Under the pieces are notes generated by a model, which was not told the DNA's origin, searched no databases, and saw nothing but the letters and a program-made list of their open reading frames with translations. A stretch of DNA of 64,000 bases from Riptortus pedestris (taxonomy: Eukaryota > Arthropoda > Insecta > Hemiptera > Alydidae). A program made the position numbers and the translations under genes. Numbering within the stretch: position 1 is the stretch's first letter; each line of letters begins with the position of its first letter. The stretch spans positions 122,330,501 to 122,394,500 of the forward strand of contig CM032230.1 of assembly GCA_019009955.1 (NCBI GenBank), read 5' to 3'. Shown one piece after another: positions 47,196-60,067 of this stretch.

Positions 47196-48040
47196 GTAAC
47201 AATCAGCTGAGAAAGGTTTTATAAATCGATCCGTAAATTCGACTAAAATTGCTTACATCGATTTTCGTTATAAATTGCAGTATTCCATTCTTGATTACCA
47301 TTAATAATAAAACCATTTCCATAACAAAAATTGAAAAAGAGGTAAGTGATGGTCTTTGGTTAAGATAAATTATTGAAGCGATGTGGGGACTACAGTTTCC
47401 CAAATGAGACAATTGTTTACATATTCTCGTGTTCTGGTGAATGTCAAATTAATAACTGTGCCTATTTTTCCTTCATGCCATTATTTTATAAGTCGTTTCA
47501 ATTCCGCTATTTATACAGTTATAAAATAATCTGGTAAAACAAGGTTTATTAACTTAGGAGGTATTGTACTGACGTCACTAGCATCCCGATTAGAATTTAT
47601 TTATACCTATGAGTTAGTTTATCAAATGAATATTTAAATTTTACTTCAAATCTTTTTAGTTATAAGGCTCGCTTTATAAAAGTGTTTACATCAGTATAAA
47701 TGGCGACGATATTTAAATACATTGAATATCTGGGAAACGGTAAACCGTTCATTTTCAGGGCATCTGATATCTTTGTGTCAGTTTTGCAAGACAGACGTTG
47801 GGAGCTTTATTGCTCTGACTTTCATAAAATAATTCTAAAGCCGGAAAACCAATAATCTGGACTGAGATTATAATATGAAGCCGCGACCAGTTCTCCCTTA
47901 GGGAGTATTGTTTGAAGGTCCCGGTTGGATATCCATAATAAATAAACGCATACTTAAATGAACTCAAAAGTAAATAAAATGACTTTTAAAACTGACTATA
48001 ATGCTAAACTATAACGAATTTCGGTCTGACAGGAATAACT
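47196..48040. other. region upstream of RNASEK copy 1
   Basis: Homology with the upstream flank of copy 2 stops near 47195 (49792 in copy 2), so the two genes have different promoters upstream of the first ~60 nt. No further gene seen. Confidence 0.45.
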
Positions 48041-48420
48041 GAAAGGAATATAAAGGTGGAAAGTGCAGACAGGCAGGGAGGGGCTAGTTTCTCCTAACAG
48101 GTGGGTGCCAATCCTGAGTTTTAACTCTCAGCAACTAGCCCATAGATCAAGGATTAGATAAGAGAGCGGAGATAACCGGTGGTCTCTTATCTGTTTTATC
48201 GGTACTACTTGAAGCTTTATCAGTACTTGTAACTTTATAGGTATGGTCGTATTACTCCCTCCCGCTAGAAACTGACTTGCTTTCTCACTACAATTACCAT
48301 CCACTCCCTCATATTATGAGCAGTTCCTAATAAGGTTCCCGCTTATTTTTGTTATTTTACAACAATTGGCGCCCTCACCAGACACAATTTGTAACACCTC
48401 TGTTGTTGGGTGGATGGATG
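48040..48420 (+). mobile_element. possible solo LTR with primer-binding-like site
   Basis: Less AT-rich block ending TTACAACA followed by ATTGGCGCCCTCACCAGACA; TGGCGCCC is the start of many LTR-retrotransposon primer-binding sites. A left LTR border, polyprotein and second LTR are not seen. Confidence 0.3.
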
Positions 48421-48869
48421 AAGGAAGGTCAGTTGCCCAAAAAATATGCAGTCATTAACTAAATAAAATAATAATTGTTTAATGAGCATTATACTTAAAC
48501 TAATTTACTCAGTTAAGTCCAATTTACTTTTAATTAAATCCAAATAAAATCACAGTTCGACTGTCTATTATCACTTGAGACTAAGTAAGATGGCACTTTA
48601 CAGCTGGACTGCCGCATTTTATTCTATTTCACTCACAATCTTCAACTAAGGAACTCCACTTAGCAAAACTGTTTTAATGTCCACAATCCCTACCCAACCT
48701 CTCTTTTGGCAAGCCAATTTTTAACATTACTATTCAGTACCTATCATTCATTTATTAGACCATCTACTCTAGGCATTCATTATTTTTTATATTCTGATAT
48801 AAATTCATTATGAAAATAAGTTCGTCAGAGTCTATAAACAAGTACAAATCGAACAAACAGAAAAGAAGA
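48421..48869. other. intergenic, no gene seen
   Basis: AT-rich. Confidence 0.4.
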
Positions 48870-49447
48870 ATATATGACAAACTTATTTAGTGAATAATAA
48901 TGCTATTCTTTGGCAGTGAGCCAGAAGAACAAATGATTACGATGTTGATACTTGATTAAATATAGGGAAGAAAACTGATCAAAATAAAAATAATAAATTT
49001 TAATTTAAAAACATTTTTGTAATACATTAACAAATTTTTCAACTATATTGAATGGCACACAGTAATCCCATTGCCATATAAACGACATGATTGTATATGT
49101 CTTGGTAGGGTAGTACAATAAATTCGTAATTGGCGTATTTTTTATAATTAATTACAATATAAAAATCATATTTCTATGATTGTTTTTTTTTTCTCTTTTT
49201 TTAACATAACGAATATAAATTAAAATAAACACAGGTAAAGCAGAGGAGATGAAACTCATATGAGTTAACTAATTTATCAAAATAAGTTTACAGTAAGAAC
49301 GTTTACTTGAAATTTATCTTATATGTGAAATTTTATTATTATTTTTTTAAATGGTAACTTACTGAGAGTTAGGTCAAAACAAAGAAAATCGTCGTGTCGA
49401 AGAATCTTGATTCTGTTCATTCTCATGTCCATTGCCCCTTGACAGTT
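48870..49447 (-). other. 3' UTR / downstream flank of RNASEK copy 2
   Basis: AT-rich, homologous in blocks to the flank of copy 1, with indels. No coding signal. Confidence 0.45.
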
Positions 49448-49732
49448 TTATACATGGGTACGGCTATTCACATAAAATTGGTAGCTACTAAATGCCAGAG
49501 TGATGAAGTATAAGACAGCAGCTATCCAACAGTTGTATGCATTAACTGTATATCCTTCATAAGCAGCTTTATAGAAAGATTGTGCATCAGGGTACTCCTC
49601 CGCAATTTGCAAATCTTCCAGTAAGGCTACGCTGTGGATATAATAAAATACTCCCATAAGCCCGAGCTGAATAATACCCCATACGCTGAAAACAATACCA
49701 CAAAGTGAACACTTAGGCCCACAAATTTTCAT
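49448..49732 (-). CDS. RNASEK: Ribonuclease kappa, copy 2
   Basis: Uninterrupted 94-codon frame, 94 residues, roughly 85% identical by eye to the copy at 46851-47135. Differences cluster in the loop (LQIAEEYPDAQSF against LPLEEDYPDAKAF) and are conservative in the helices, so both copies look under constraint. The context TTCCAAG before ATG is shared by both copies. 5' UTR homology (GAGTTAGTGGGCGTGTACTA, then CTTCTTT) extends about 60 nt upstream, and 3' flank homology runs hundreds of bases. Both are on the same strand about 2.6 kb apart, so a segmental tandem duplication explains the pair better than two retropositions. Same inferred role as copy 1: small V-ATPase-associated membrane protein. 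Confidence 0.95.
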   Translation of the reverse strand: MKICGPKCSLCGIVFSVWGIIQLGLMGVFYYIHSVALLEDLQIAEEYPDAQSFYKAAYEGYTVNAYNCWIAAVLYFITLAFSSYQFYVNSRTHV

Positions 49733-49792
49733 CTTGGAATCAATTTGAAGTTCAGAAAGAAGTAGTACACGCCCACTAACTCAAGAGGAACG

Positions 49793-50120
49793 AAAAGAAC
49801 AGCAAGAGTGATTAAAAGAGTTCCCCACTCTCTCGCCTCAGGTGGCGAATGATTCCGATCCTAAACGAAGATGGGTTACGAATAGTTCCGATCTTGTAAC
49901 GAATAAATACGAATCTGAACTCAGTGACCGAAATTCAATGATAGTCTCCAATCGAAAATCAGCCAGATTAAGAATGGTATCCACGAGTGTTATGAACCCC
50001 TCCCAGTAGAGTGGGATTGCTTGAACGAATGCGCCAGAACTCTTTTCCTTATTTAGAAGTCACATTGTATTTGTCTAATCTCTTAAAATGAGGTGTGTTA
50101 TTTGCCCTATGAAAATTTAA
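49793..50120. other. region upstream of RNASEK copy 2
   Basis: Less AT-rich, with GATTCCGATC / GTTCCGATCTTG motifs that resemble the unit of the minisatellite at 50420. No coding signal. Confidence 0.4.
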
Positions 50121-50419
50121 AAAAGTCCGTCACGCAGGGGCTGCGTAAACTAAGCAGATTTCCCACGTGAAGTTTTACAGTAGAGAAATCTGCCCAATAA
50201 CAACTGTAGTAGTAAGGGATCTCTAAACCTATTCATGAGGGACGAACAGTTACGGAAGCGGCCGCCAGAGCTCTCGGCGGAAAGTTCTAACAGCCGACCA
50301 CCCACAGAATACAAAAGCAAATATCTCGATTAATATTCAAGATACAGAATAAATGTATAGAACAATATTTGTAGTAAATTTAATTTGCAATAAGATTGAT
50401 TCTATACAATTTTTCGATC
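50121..50419 (-). repeat. Rpt-A tail copy, interrupted
   Basis: Begins AAAAGTCCGTCACGCAGGGG with the CTGCGTAAAC hairpin arm, then AAGCAGATTTCCCACGTGAAG, and at 50310-50420 the AAATATCTCGATTAATATTC and CAATTTTTCGATCGGA blocks, where the minisatellite takes over. Confidence 0.75.
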
Positions 50420-50612
50420 GGACAACATTCACCAACAAGATCGGAAGCATTCGCCAAACATTTTCGCATAAGATCGCAAACATTAGCCACACACATTCGT
50501 ACAAGATCGGAAAAAATAGCCAGAAACATTCGCACAAGATCGGAAAATTACTCCCACATATTCGTACAAGATCTGAAGCATACACAATACACTTTCGTAC
50601 AAGTCAGTAAAC
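50420..50612. repeat. ~34-bp minisatellite, about 6 units
   Basis: Units share ACATTCGTACAAGATCGGAA with variants (cgcacaag, cataag, ctgaag). Open in several frames on both strands, which explains the overlapping short frames; no protein is inferred. Confidence 0.85.
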
Positions 50613-50756
50613 AGCTAAAATAAAAACAATTGACCAACTGCAGTAATAATTTGCTTCCCTAAACTGCCATTAGTCCTACTGAATGGTTAAAAAAAACCAA
50701 TATCCTCTCACCCCTCTCCACTAACCTCTGACAAAAGTTCACTGCCTGAATCTTAT

Positions 50757-52270
50757 AAAAGTCCGTCACGCAGGGGCTGCGTAAACTAAGCAGATTTCCT
50801 ACGTGAAGTTTTACAGTAGAGAAATTTAAAATGCCAGTCAATGAAACGGCCGAACTAGCTTTTGGCGGGAAAGTAACTCTCGTCCGTTAGGCTCCGAGAT
50901 TAAATTAAAAACAATTCAATCTCAAAAAACAACAAGAACACAAAAGACCGTTAATGATAGCAGCGCTCTGAACACTTATTACACCAACACTAAATAGTAC
51001 CACAGAATATCCATTATTTGTAAGACTTAATACTGCTGTGAATATTAAGTAAACAAATAAGGGCAAGTCAAATGGTAAGAACCTTCCTGATAGCAAATAG
51101 TCTGTGTTCTAAACAATCAGGTTAGCCAGCTTTTACCGGAAATAAAAGCAATTACGGAAATATATTTGAATATAAGTTATAAATTTTATTCATATAACTA
51201 TTTATCATATCTAGTACTGTAATTAATAACAGACCAGAATAATTGTAATAACAACCATTCCGAATTTATAATAGAAGGGGGGGGGGCAAAATACGATTCA
51301 GACGGTTAAGCGATTTTCACATGATTAAGGAACAAGCAGGTTAGCCAGCGAAGGTTTACAATAGATAAATAAACATACAGTTAACACCTTCCGTGAATAT
51401 TAGTGGATAATTACAAACGGGAATGAGAAAGCTTTCAGTGAATTTACAATATAAGTTAATAGTCCCTACAACGTAATACGGCTGGATAGTAAACAAACAG
51501 GTTAGCCAACCTTGTAGTGCAGTATCGATAGATAGACCGGAAAAACAAACAATTAAAGAAATATATCTGAATATAAAATATTAATTTTATTGGAAACTAT
51601 TTATTATAGTTAGTGGAGTAATTTGAAACTAATCAAAATAATTTCTATCTCAATCACTCAGATTTTTGTAGTCCAAGAAAAAAAGGTATTTGTTTGTACC
51701 TCGTAAAATAAAGCTTTGTTGAAAACAATATTTTGTATTTAACCTAATAATGAGGTGGTTCATTAGATATCAGCTTATTATTAATATGTCCCTAGTAGGA
51801 GTAGGGGTTTACTGAAAGCGGAACTCATTACAAAAAATACAAATATCTCGGTTAATACTCATTATACGGAAAATATGTATAGAACAATATTTATAGTAAA
51901 TGTAATTTGCAATAAGATTGATTTTAAACAATTTTTCGATCCGACGTATAGTAACGGAGATATTTCGAAAATCCTCCCCTCTAAACCCCCCCTCCCACTG
52001 GTCCGATTTCAGCCGTTAACGAACTTGATCTTTATTTTTACATAAAACGACTAAATTTCGAGTTTCGTAACGGTCCGACAAAAATTTGAGACCGCCAGAG
52101 CGGTAACAGACAAATATGTATATGTATATATATATACAGTTTTGAACGGACCTCATTTTCGTCATCTACTAAGTAGGATCGAAGGATCGATGGACATTTG
52201 AAGAAAAATGTCGAAAATTCCGTCATGAGTACAACCTCAATAGCTGATTTCCCTGAAGGGAAATCTGCTA
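50757..52270 (-). repeat. Rpt-A copy, longest (~1.5 kb)
   Basis: Starts AAAAGTCCGTCACGCAGGGG and ends (plus) GGGAAATCTGCTAAAAA. Contains the AGTAGGGGTTTACTGAAAGC, AAATATCTCGGTTAATACTC, CCCCTCCCACTGGTCCGATT, AACGAACTTGATCTTTATTT, GACCGCCAGAGCGGTAACAG, a TA run at 52115-52136, and GAGTACAACCTCAATAGCTG blocks. AGCAGATTTCC near both ends is inverted. A G run at 51279-51286 and poorly conserved 51060-51560 separate the two ends. Confidence 0.8.
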
Positions 52271-52329
52271 AAAAGTAGGAAGAAGCCTAATTACTTTCAC
52301 ATTTAAATTTATCTCTAGTCAATATTTTC

Positions 52330-52800
52330 TTCCCCCATTGTGTCAACATATTTTATTTTATCCTATATTTTATTTTTTTCAGCCTGGGACTCTGCTATTT
52401 TTCAGAAGCAGGACCTTTTCCTTCACCTCATTTCTATCACGATCATCTGCTGGGGGGGCCAACAGTTTTTTAAGCATATCCTTGAAGTACTGGTCTAATC
52501 TTCTCATGATTTGACTGTTTCTTGTGATAAGGTTTCCTTCCTCATCTAGAAAGAATTTAGTCTACTGATTGAATCCCTGCATTAAGATTTTGACTCATAT
52601 ATGAGATTTACTTCTCAATCTCCATGGCTGAAAAATGCTTCTGCAACTTCTAGTTTCATAAGCTCTTTTTTTTAGTAGTAGTCTTCTTGCACTTCTTTTC
52701 ATCAGTGATTGTATTGTGTGTAATGCCTGTGACCATGTAGCATTTTCAATGCTTCTATCTAGGCATTGATTATTCTCAATAGTAATTTGGCATTACATTG
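52330..52800 (-). pseudogene. non-LTR retrotransposon fragment
   Basis: Minus-strand frame 52440-52560 reads FLDEEGNLITRNSQIMRRLD then QYFKDMLKKLLAPP, matching the linker between endonuclease and RT of many non-LTR elements (compare EGNLI...RW..YFEELLN). Further weak homology to 52760; no intact domain. Confidence 0.6.
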
Positions 52801-52992
52801 GTATACCGGCACATGTCATAGTCAGATGGGGATAGAAGGGTTCTAATCTTTTCATACTTTAAGGGGCATGCTACACTGATCAAGGATGAGAGATTATTTT
52901 GATTTTGCAGGTTCATAAAAGGACTGTAACTACATGAAAGTAAACTGTTTAATATTTTTAAAGAAAATTTTAGAGATAGTCTAGACAAATAT

Positions 52993-53121
52993 TTATTTGC
53001 GTTTCTCCTTAAGATATTCTCGTACTCTTCTTAATCTCTCCTCTGTGATATCATTTGGTTTATATTTTTTATTATAAGCTTTCAATTTTTCCGTAAGAAC
53101 TTTATATTTCCTTTCTTTTTC
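52993..53121 (-). CDS. acidic protein terminal exon
   Basis: Acceptor gtttttag, 42 codons then TAA at 52993-52995. Encodes EKERKYKVLTEKLKAYNKKY and ITEERLRRVREYLKEKRK, a charged helix with a basic end. A truncated retrotransposon fragment lies about 200 bp downstream. Confidence 0.78.
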   Translation of the reverse strand, partial: EKERKYKVLTEKLKAYNKKYKPNDITEERLRRVREYLKEKRK

Positions 53122-55614
53122 CTAAAAACAAGCATTTTGATAATATTTTACTTTAGTTCGAGCGCTACCAACAATAATAATATATGCTTTCGAAGGAAAG
53201 CTTAATTTTTAATAATTATCTTTCCATCTATTGCATTGCTTCAAATACCTTTAGAAAGTCTAGACAAGACGATCTTTTCTATATAACAGATTGTCTTTTG
53301 TCTGATATATTTTGAACTTTTAGCATAAACATATTTTGCAGATTTTAAGACTAAATAAATGGTTTGGTATATATATATATATATGGATAATTGACATGAA
53401 CTGTTTTAAAACAAAATAAACAATTGTACGCTATGGAGAAAAGGACTAATTGCCTAGTTCATGAAAGCCTTCAAAAAAGAGTAAGAAGGTAAAACTAAAA
53501 TTGATTCAAAGAAAAGACTTCATTGTAAATTTTTTAATACTGGTGTTCAAACAGAACATTACTACCAAAGAAGGTAAATGTTGACTGATTTAAACTTGAT
53601 TGTAAATGGATAATTGCATTTATATGCAGATGAATAGAATGGTTAATTGAAACTGATCTTGGAGATAAACTATTTAGACGGGTTAAAAAAAATACAAAAT
53701 TAGTATTTGAAAAAAATCTGTAATCACTCTGTGTGACAACCATCTGATGTCATGTCTCGATTAGAAAGATCCATAAGAAGTATAACAAAACAATTTGAAA
53801 AATGCTATATGTATATTTACATTACAAGTTTTTTCCAGAGCCTTTCCAACTTTTTCCAAACAGAGTCTTTTCAGATTCTTATTGTATGACACCTCATGGG
53901 ACTGAAAACAGATGTTCTCTAATATTGATCCATATTTTTTCTTAATTGTTTTCAGTTCAAATTCCCTAAAATAATAATAATGATTCTAATATAAAAAGTT
54001 AGGATATATTTTAATAAAACAACATTCCAACTGAAGATAAAATTTACACTTCCTCATTTTGATAAAATAACAGAGCTCATTGATTATGTAGGAAATTAGA
54101 CCAGCTAGTGTTTAGAATTTTCTATCTTTTAACAGTTAAATTGTACTTGCCTTAAAAATAAAGTATCATTTGTTTTGTAACTAATGAAATTACATTATGA
54201 AATTCAATGTAACACTTAACATCAATTTGTCAAGGAGGATCTTAATAGTTATTAGATGAAATATAATGCTATTTGTATAAGTCCTATTTAATAATATGTA
54301 AAGAAATTAATTGACCATGAATTTGTTATACAAAACAAAAAATATTTGATGTATCCAATAATCTTTTGTTAACATTTATTGGAAATAAAAGCATTTCATT
54401 TCATCCTTCTTTAACTCTGCTTTACATTAGAGGCTGTCACTCGCCCGACTATCCATTCCCCTCTCTCTCTCCCCCCAAATTTGGGGTGGAGGAAGACATC
54501 ATATATACGCTTTGCTATTGTATCTATGCTGTTGTGCTATGGAATATTTCTATTATTTTTGATGAAGTTTTTCTCCATGCTAAAGGGGAATCCAAACCGA
54601 TATATAGTTAACACTTCTCAATAGAAAGTACTTAGTTAAACGGTGATCTGAGCTGTGATGGCATTTGCTTTGTAGATCCGCCAGAACAAGTAAATCCACG
54701 AGTCTGTCATCTAATTGCAGATCACTCTGGTCCTTGTCCCCACTGTGCAACATGTACTTCATCTCTTCACACTCCAAAGTGTGTATAGCTTTACGAATAT
54801 ATGCAAAGCTCAGATCATCTTCAAGTTGAAAAATATTACTTATCACTTCTTCAAGAGTCTGCAAAGGATTGATAAAAAAGTTTGAATTAATACGTAAAAG
54901 TTTATAAGTGAAAATGAACATTATTTCTGATTTCTTAAAGAAATGAGTTCAATGAAAATCATGAAATTTAAGAAACTTATTTATATTTCAATCAACTCTT
55001 AATTAAAATTGTACCTAGCTATAACTTATATATTGTTTTGAAAAAAAAACAAAAAAAAAAACAATGTACAAACAGGCTTTATACTTTTATGCTCACAAAC
55101 ACTATTTGTCTGTTAACATTCAGCAATTTATGTTTGGTTATTACCAAACTTGAGATTTAAACATTTTATGTAAAACTAGTTTGATAACAGCTGAAATAAA
55201 CTTAGTGGTTGGGGGAGGGATTTGAGTAGGAATTTCAAAATATCTCAGTTATTATACCTCTGATTGAAAAATTATATAGAACCAATTTTTGAAAATTTAA
55301 TCTCCTGTAAATGCTATTGTTTACATTTTTCTTTCTTTTTTTTTTGGTGGCGAGTTCGATTCTTGTCTGGCAATAGGAATTTATTTAGTGACGGAATTTA
55401 TTAAATAAAATCCTTAGTCCCACCCTGGCTAGAAAAGGGTGGTAACCTGTAGATAACCCGTCCCAATCAGCCTTAGTTGCAAAAAGTGGACGTTAATATA
55501 AATAAATAAATTACATTTTATTGAGGTCATACTCATGACACGATTTTCGAAAATTTTCTTCAAATGTCCATCGATCCTACCCAGGAGATGATGAGAATGA
55601 GGTTTGTTCAAAAC

Positions 55615-55687
<73 letters not shown>

Positions 55688-58600
55688 TTTTTTTCTCTAT
55701 CTTGAATATTAATTGAGATATTTACATTCTTTAGTTTTCAGCCCTTATTTAACCCCAACTTTTAGTCATTACACTTTAACAATAGGAAATATATAATGAA
55801 ACATCTTATTCTAAGCATAAATACTAAATATTGTTTTCAACAGATCTTTACAATATGAGATAAATACAAATGAGCTATGTGATAATGGCACTAATTAGGA
55901 TTTTAGTTAATGTGATCTGTACTAAACTCAATATTTAAACATTTCAGTCAACATTAAAGATCACATTCGTTAATGGCAGAAATCGACCAGGAATGGGGGA
56001 GGGGTTTAGAAGGAGTAGATTCAAAAATTCCAAATACCTCCATTATTTTGAATCATATTGACAAATGCTATAGAACTAATTAACGGAACTGTTGATGCTT
56101 TGCAATTATTACTCTATACCTTTTTTTCATAACTCAAGTATTAAGCAAGTTATTCATACTTTCTTGTTTTCAGCCTTCAGTAAACCTCCACTTCTACTCA
56201 CAAAATTTTAATTTAGAAATAGAGATTATATGGTGAGATGAAATCAGTAAGGCCAGCTTTTGGAAACCCTGCTTAATTTATGCAGCCCCTGCATGATGGA
56301 GTTTTTTGATAGCTAATTTATTTGTTGATAATTGCTGGGGATATTGGAAATTAAAATTTAATCACACATGTAGATAGTGTGAAAGCATGGAACATGTACA
56401 CAAAATATTTTATCTATTCAAAGAGACCCTATTAAGGGAGGGGGGCAGCTGATGTTGTCATTTGGGGTCTGGGAAAGCCTGCTTCCGTACTATAAACTAT
56501 TTGAGAAGTTGGTCAAAAGTACTTCTAAATATGGTTTTATATAATACAAAACAATATCATAGTATTTGTACCTTTCCCTTAGAAATTTTGGTCAGCACTC
56601 TCTTGTCTGTTTTCTTGGCTATATCAAAAAGTATTTTTTTCAATGATTCCATCAAAAATGAAAAAACTTTGTCATTTTTCTTGTTTCGTTTTCTCACAAA
56701 AGACATTTTATAGTTAAAATCATCGTATGAATCGCTGAAAGTGTCTAAAATTTGTTTTAGTTCCCTCAGTTCTTGTTCATAGAATTTTTGAAGCTCTTCC
56801 ACTTCCAGATAAGGAGGAAAATAACAAATTTCTTCCTAAAAGAAATAATAATACCTAGCTGAGTGCACTGCCATAAAATTAAATTACACAGCCTTTTTAT
56901 TTTGATGTAAAATAAAATTTATTTTATATTCATGAAAATCAAAAATCATTTCGCTAGGTAATTAAGTTTTTGAGATAGGCAGGTTACAGTTCACAGCTAC
57001 AGATTATTTTGGAAGAATTATTTTTTTTAGTATTTTTCCATTGTTAACAAATTATTACTAGATACCTGAATAAGTCTAGAGCAAATCTCTGTATTTTTTT
57101 TCTAAACTAACTAAATTTCAATATTTTTTTCTTTGCAACTAGAAACTTAAAAGGGAAGAGATACAACAACAAGGGAAATATTAATATCACCCAACTTAAA
57201 AAATGAAAATTGCATACTTCTGTTTACATTCGTCTTTTAAAGAACATCTATATGAATTTATATTATTTATGAGACATGCAAATACTTTGTGCTATGACAT
57301 CATGAATTAAGATTTTAATGTTCTTGACTCAAAAATATTTATTTTATTCCAGACCTTCCCATGCACGTATGTGTGTGTGTGTGTTGTGTGAGTATTAGCA
57401 TTATTACATATACACACACTGATAATATTCAATATTTTACTGGAAGTAAGAAGATTTGTAAATAAATAAAGATCAACAAGAAAGATAAAGGTAAAGTTCT
57501 AAAACTAAATTAAAACCTTTATTTTTTCTGAGTCATGAACTTATTTAAGTATTAATTCATAGTTTTAATTCTGTAATAATTATTTCCTTAAAAATTGCCC
57601 AAAAGAATATTTATTAGAATTATTTATTTTACTTTGTGATTCCTGAAGTACTTTTCAACACGCTTTATATATTTATCATGCAATTTCACCTGCCGCCATA
57701 ATTCAGCTTGAAGAATTTTATTAGCTTTAACCTGATCATCTGGTAGTTCGAAGTCATCAATATCAAGTTTACTGGTTCTCCACCAGTATCTAAAATCAAT
57801 AAATATGAATTTTATAATACATATGTATTAATTATAAAGAAATGAACATTCTAAAAAAAAAAGTTGAAATACCACAGTTTGATTATTATTATTAACTGAA
57901 AATAATAAAGTTTAAGAGAAGCCTGTTGGTAGAAAGTGTTTCCTATGGTATAACCAGTTTCAATAATAAATATGGGAACGTTAGCCATGAAATCATTACT
58001 CAAGTTAGCGGTGTGAGTTAAAATATTGGCCTTAATCTCACATGGAAAACTTAGAGTGGCGAGTTTGATTCTCACCTGGGCAATATTAAATAATTTAACA
58101 ACAAACTCATGAAATAAAATCCCTAGATGCACCATGGCTATAAAAGGGTGGTAACCTGTAGATAATCTGTCCCAATTAGCCTTAGTAGCAAAAAGTAGAA
58201 GTTAATAAATGATAATAATATGGACAAATATTTTGGCCTAACAGTATTGTTGTTATTAGGATGGCTTTCTAATATCAGCTTGAGTGATATTGTTTCAAAG
58301 TTACAAATTCAATTTTCGTTACTCCTAGATGAAAAAAAAATGGATATTACAATTTTTTGATAGGATCTATTGCTTATTTTAATTACAATATTATTAGTTA
58401 AAAATAAGCACACATACACACACACACACCACTTATATATAGTTCATATTAGAGATTGGGGGGAAAATATATAAAACCATAATTTTAGTACATTAAATTT
58501 GCAATTAGATTGGCCGTTTTTTTAAACATTTCTTTTATTCAACTCAGAGAATTTTTCCTGGTCTGATTTCAGTAAATTATAAACTTGACCTTACAGGAAA

Positions 58601-60018
58601 TATATAAATATGAAGTTTAGTAATGATCAAACAAATGGCTAGAGCAGTAATAGACAAATACACACACGTGCGCGCACACACACACACACACACACGTCAT
58701 TGTATTATTTGTCTATTTTTTTATAGTAATAGTTGATAAAAATTATTCTTTATTTTTCCTTAGCTCATTTGTCATAAGCATTATTTGAAAATGTAAATTA
58801 TTAATCTACTTCTCATCCTCTTCTATTTCAGATTCCTCTTCTTCAACAAGTTCCTCATCATCAATTTTTTCACTTCCGATATCCATATCTTCCATCATGG
58901 CTTCTTCACCTTCTACTGAACTTTCTTCTTTTTCTTTGTCTTCAGTAACTTCTTTTGGCTCAGATTTTTCTGAGAATTTTTTCCCCTCTTCATGTTCAGT
59001 TTCTTCTTCAACTGATTCTTCTTCAGTTTCTTAAATGCACATTTGATATAAATATATTAAATAAAATACAAAAATTAAATTAAAATATTAAATTATAAAA
59101 TGCGACTTTTGTATTTTATGGTTCTTTATTTTTACTTCTGTTGGAAATATTGAAATTTGTTTATATGTGCTCCATTGGAAAATATTTCGATGATTAAAAA
59201 TGGCATATATTATATTCATAAGAATTCTTCTTACTGAACCATATAACTTTGTGCATTTTATTTTAATAAAATAACGATAATGGATCACTTTAAATTCATA
59301 TTAAAATTGTATTTTATTTAGTGAACGATTACTAGAATGAGTAGCTTTATTATGTCAAAAATAAATTTGTTTTGCTGCAGTTGATGAAAGATTGTGAATT
59401 ATCTGTATACATTATGACAACTGGTTATTCAAGTTAAAATTTGTTTGTCATTGATAAGTTAATTTTGCACTAATGATCCACCAAGGCCGGTGATGAAACT
59501 CAATCGTGTAAGGCCATCAGATCATTAACAAGGCTCCCTTCCATTAAGAATGATATATTGTTTCTGGATAGTTTTATACAAGGATTGAAAACAATTCATC
59601 ACAAGTTTAATTTAATTTTCACTCAATTCTCTGTTTGACAGCTGTGGAGAAGTGGTTTACTGTAGAAATCAACAAAAGTACCTAAGTACCACTACTAGGA
59701 CCGAAGTTAGCCGATCTCATCTCGTCCGCCGTGCACACACATAATATAAATGCAAATATCTTTGTTAACATTCAAGATAGAGAATAAATGTATATAACAA
59801 TATTAATAGTAAATTTAATTTGCAATAAGATTGGTTCCATACAATTATTTGATCGACGTATAGTAACAGAGATATTTTGAAATTCCCCCCCTCAACCCCC
59901 CCCCTCCCACTAGTCCGATTTTAGCAATTAACGAACTTGATCTTTATTTTTCCATGAAACGTTTAATATCGAGTTTGGTAACATTCAAGCAAAAATTGCT
60001 ACTGCTAGAGCGTTAACA

Positions 60019-60067
<49 letters not shown>

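Noticed and set aside
50420..50612. Possible CRISPR-like array
   Set aside because: Units are contiguous and diverged without unique spacers, and the genome is eukaryotic; it is a minisatellite.
50337..50623. Three overlapping short frames with repeated peptides
   Set aside because: Produced by the minisatellite being open in several frames.
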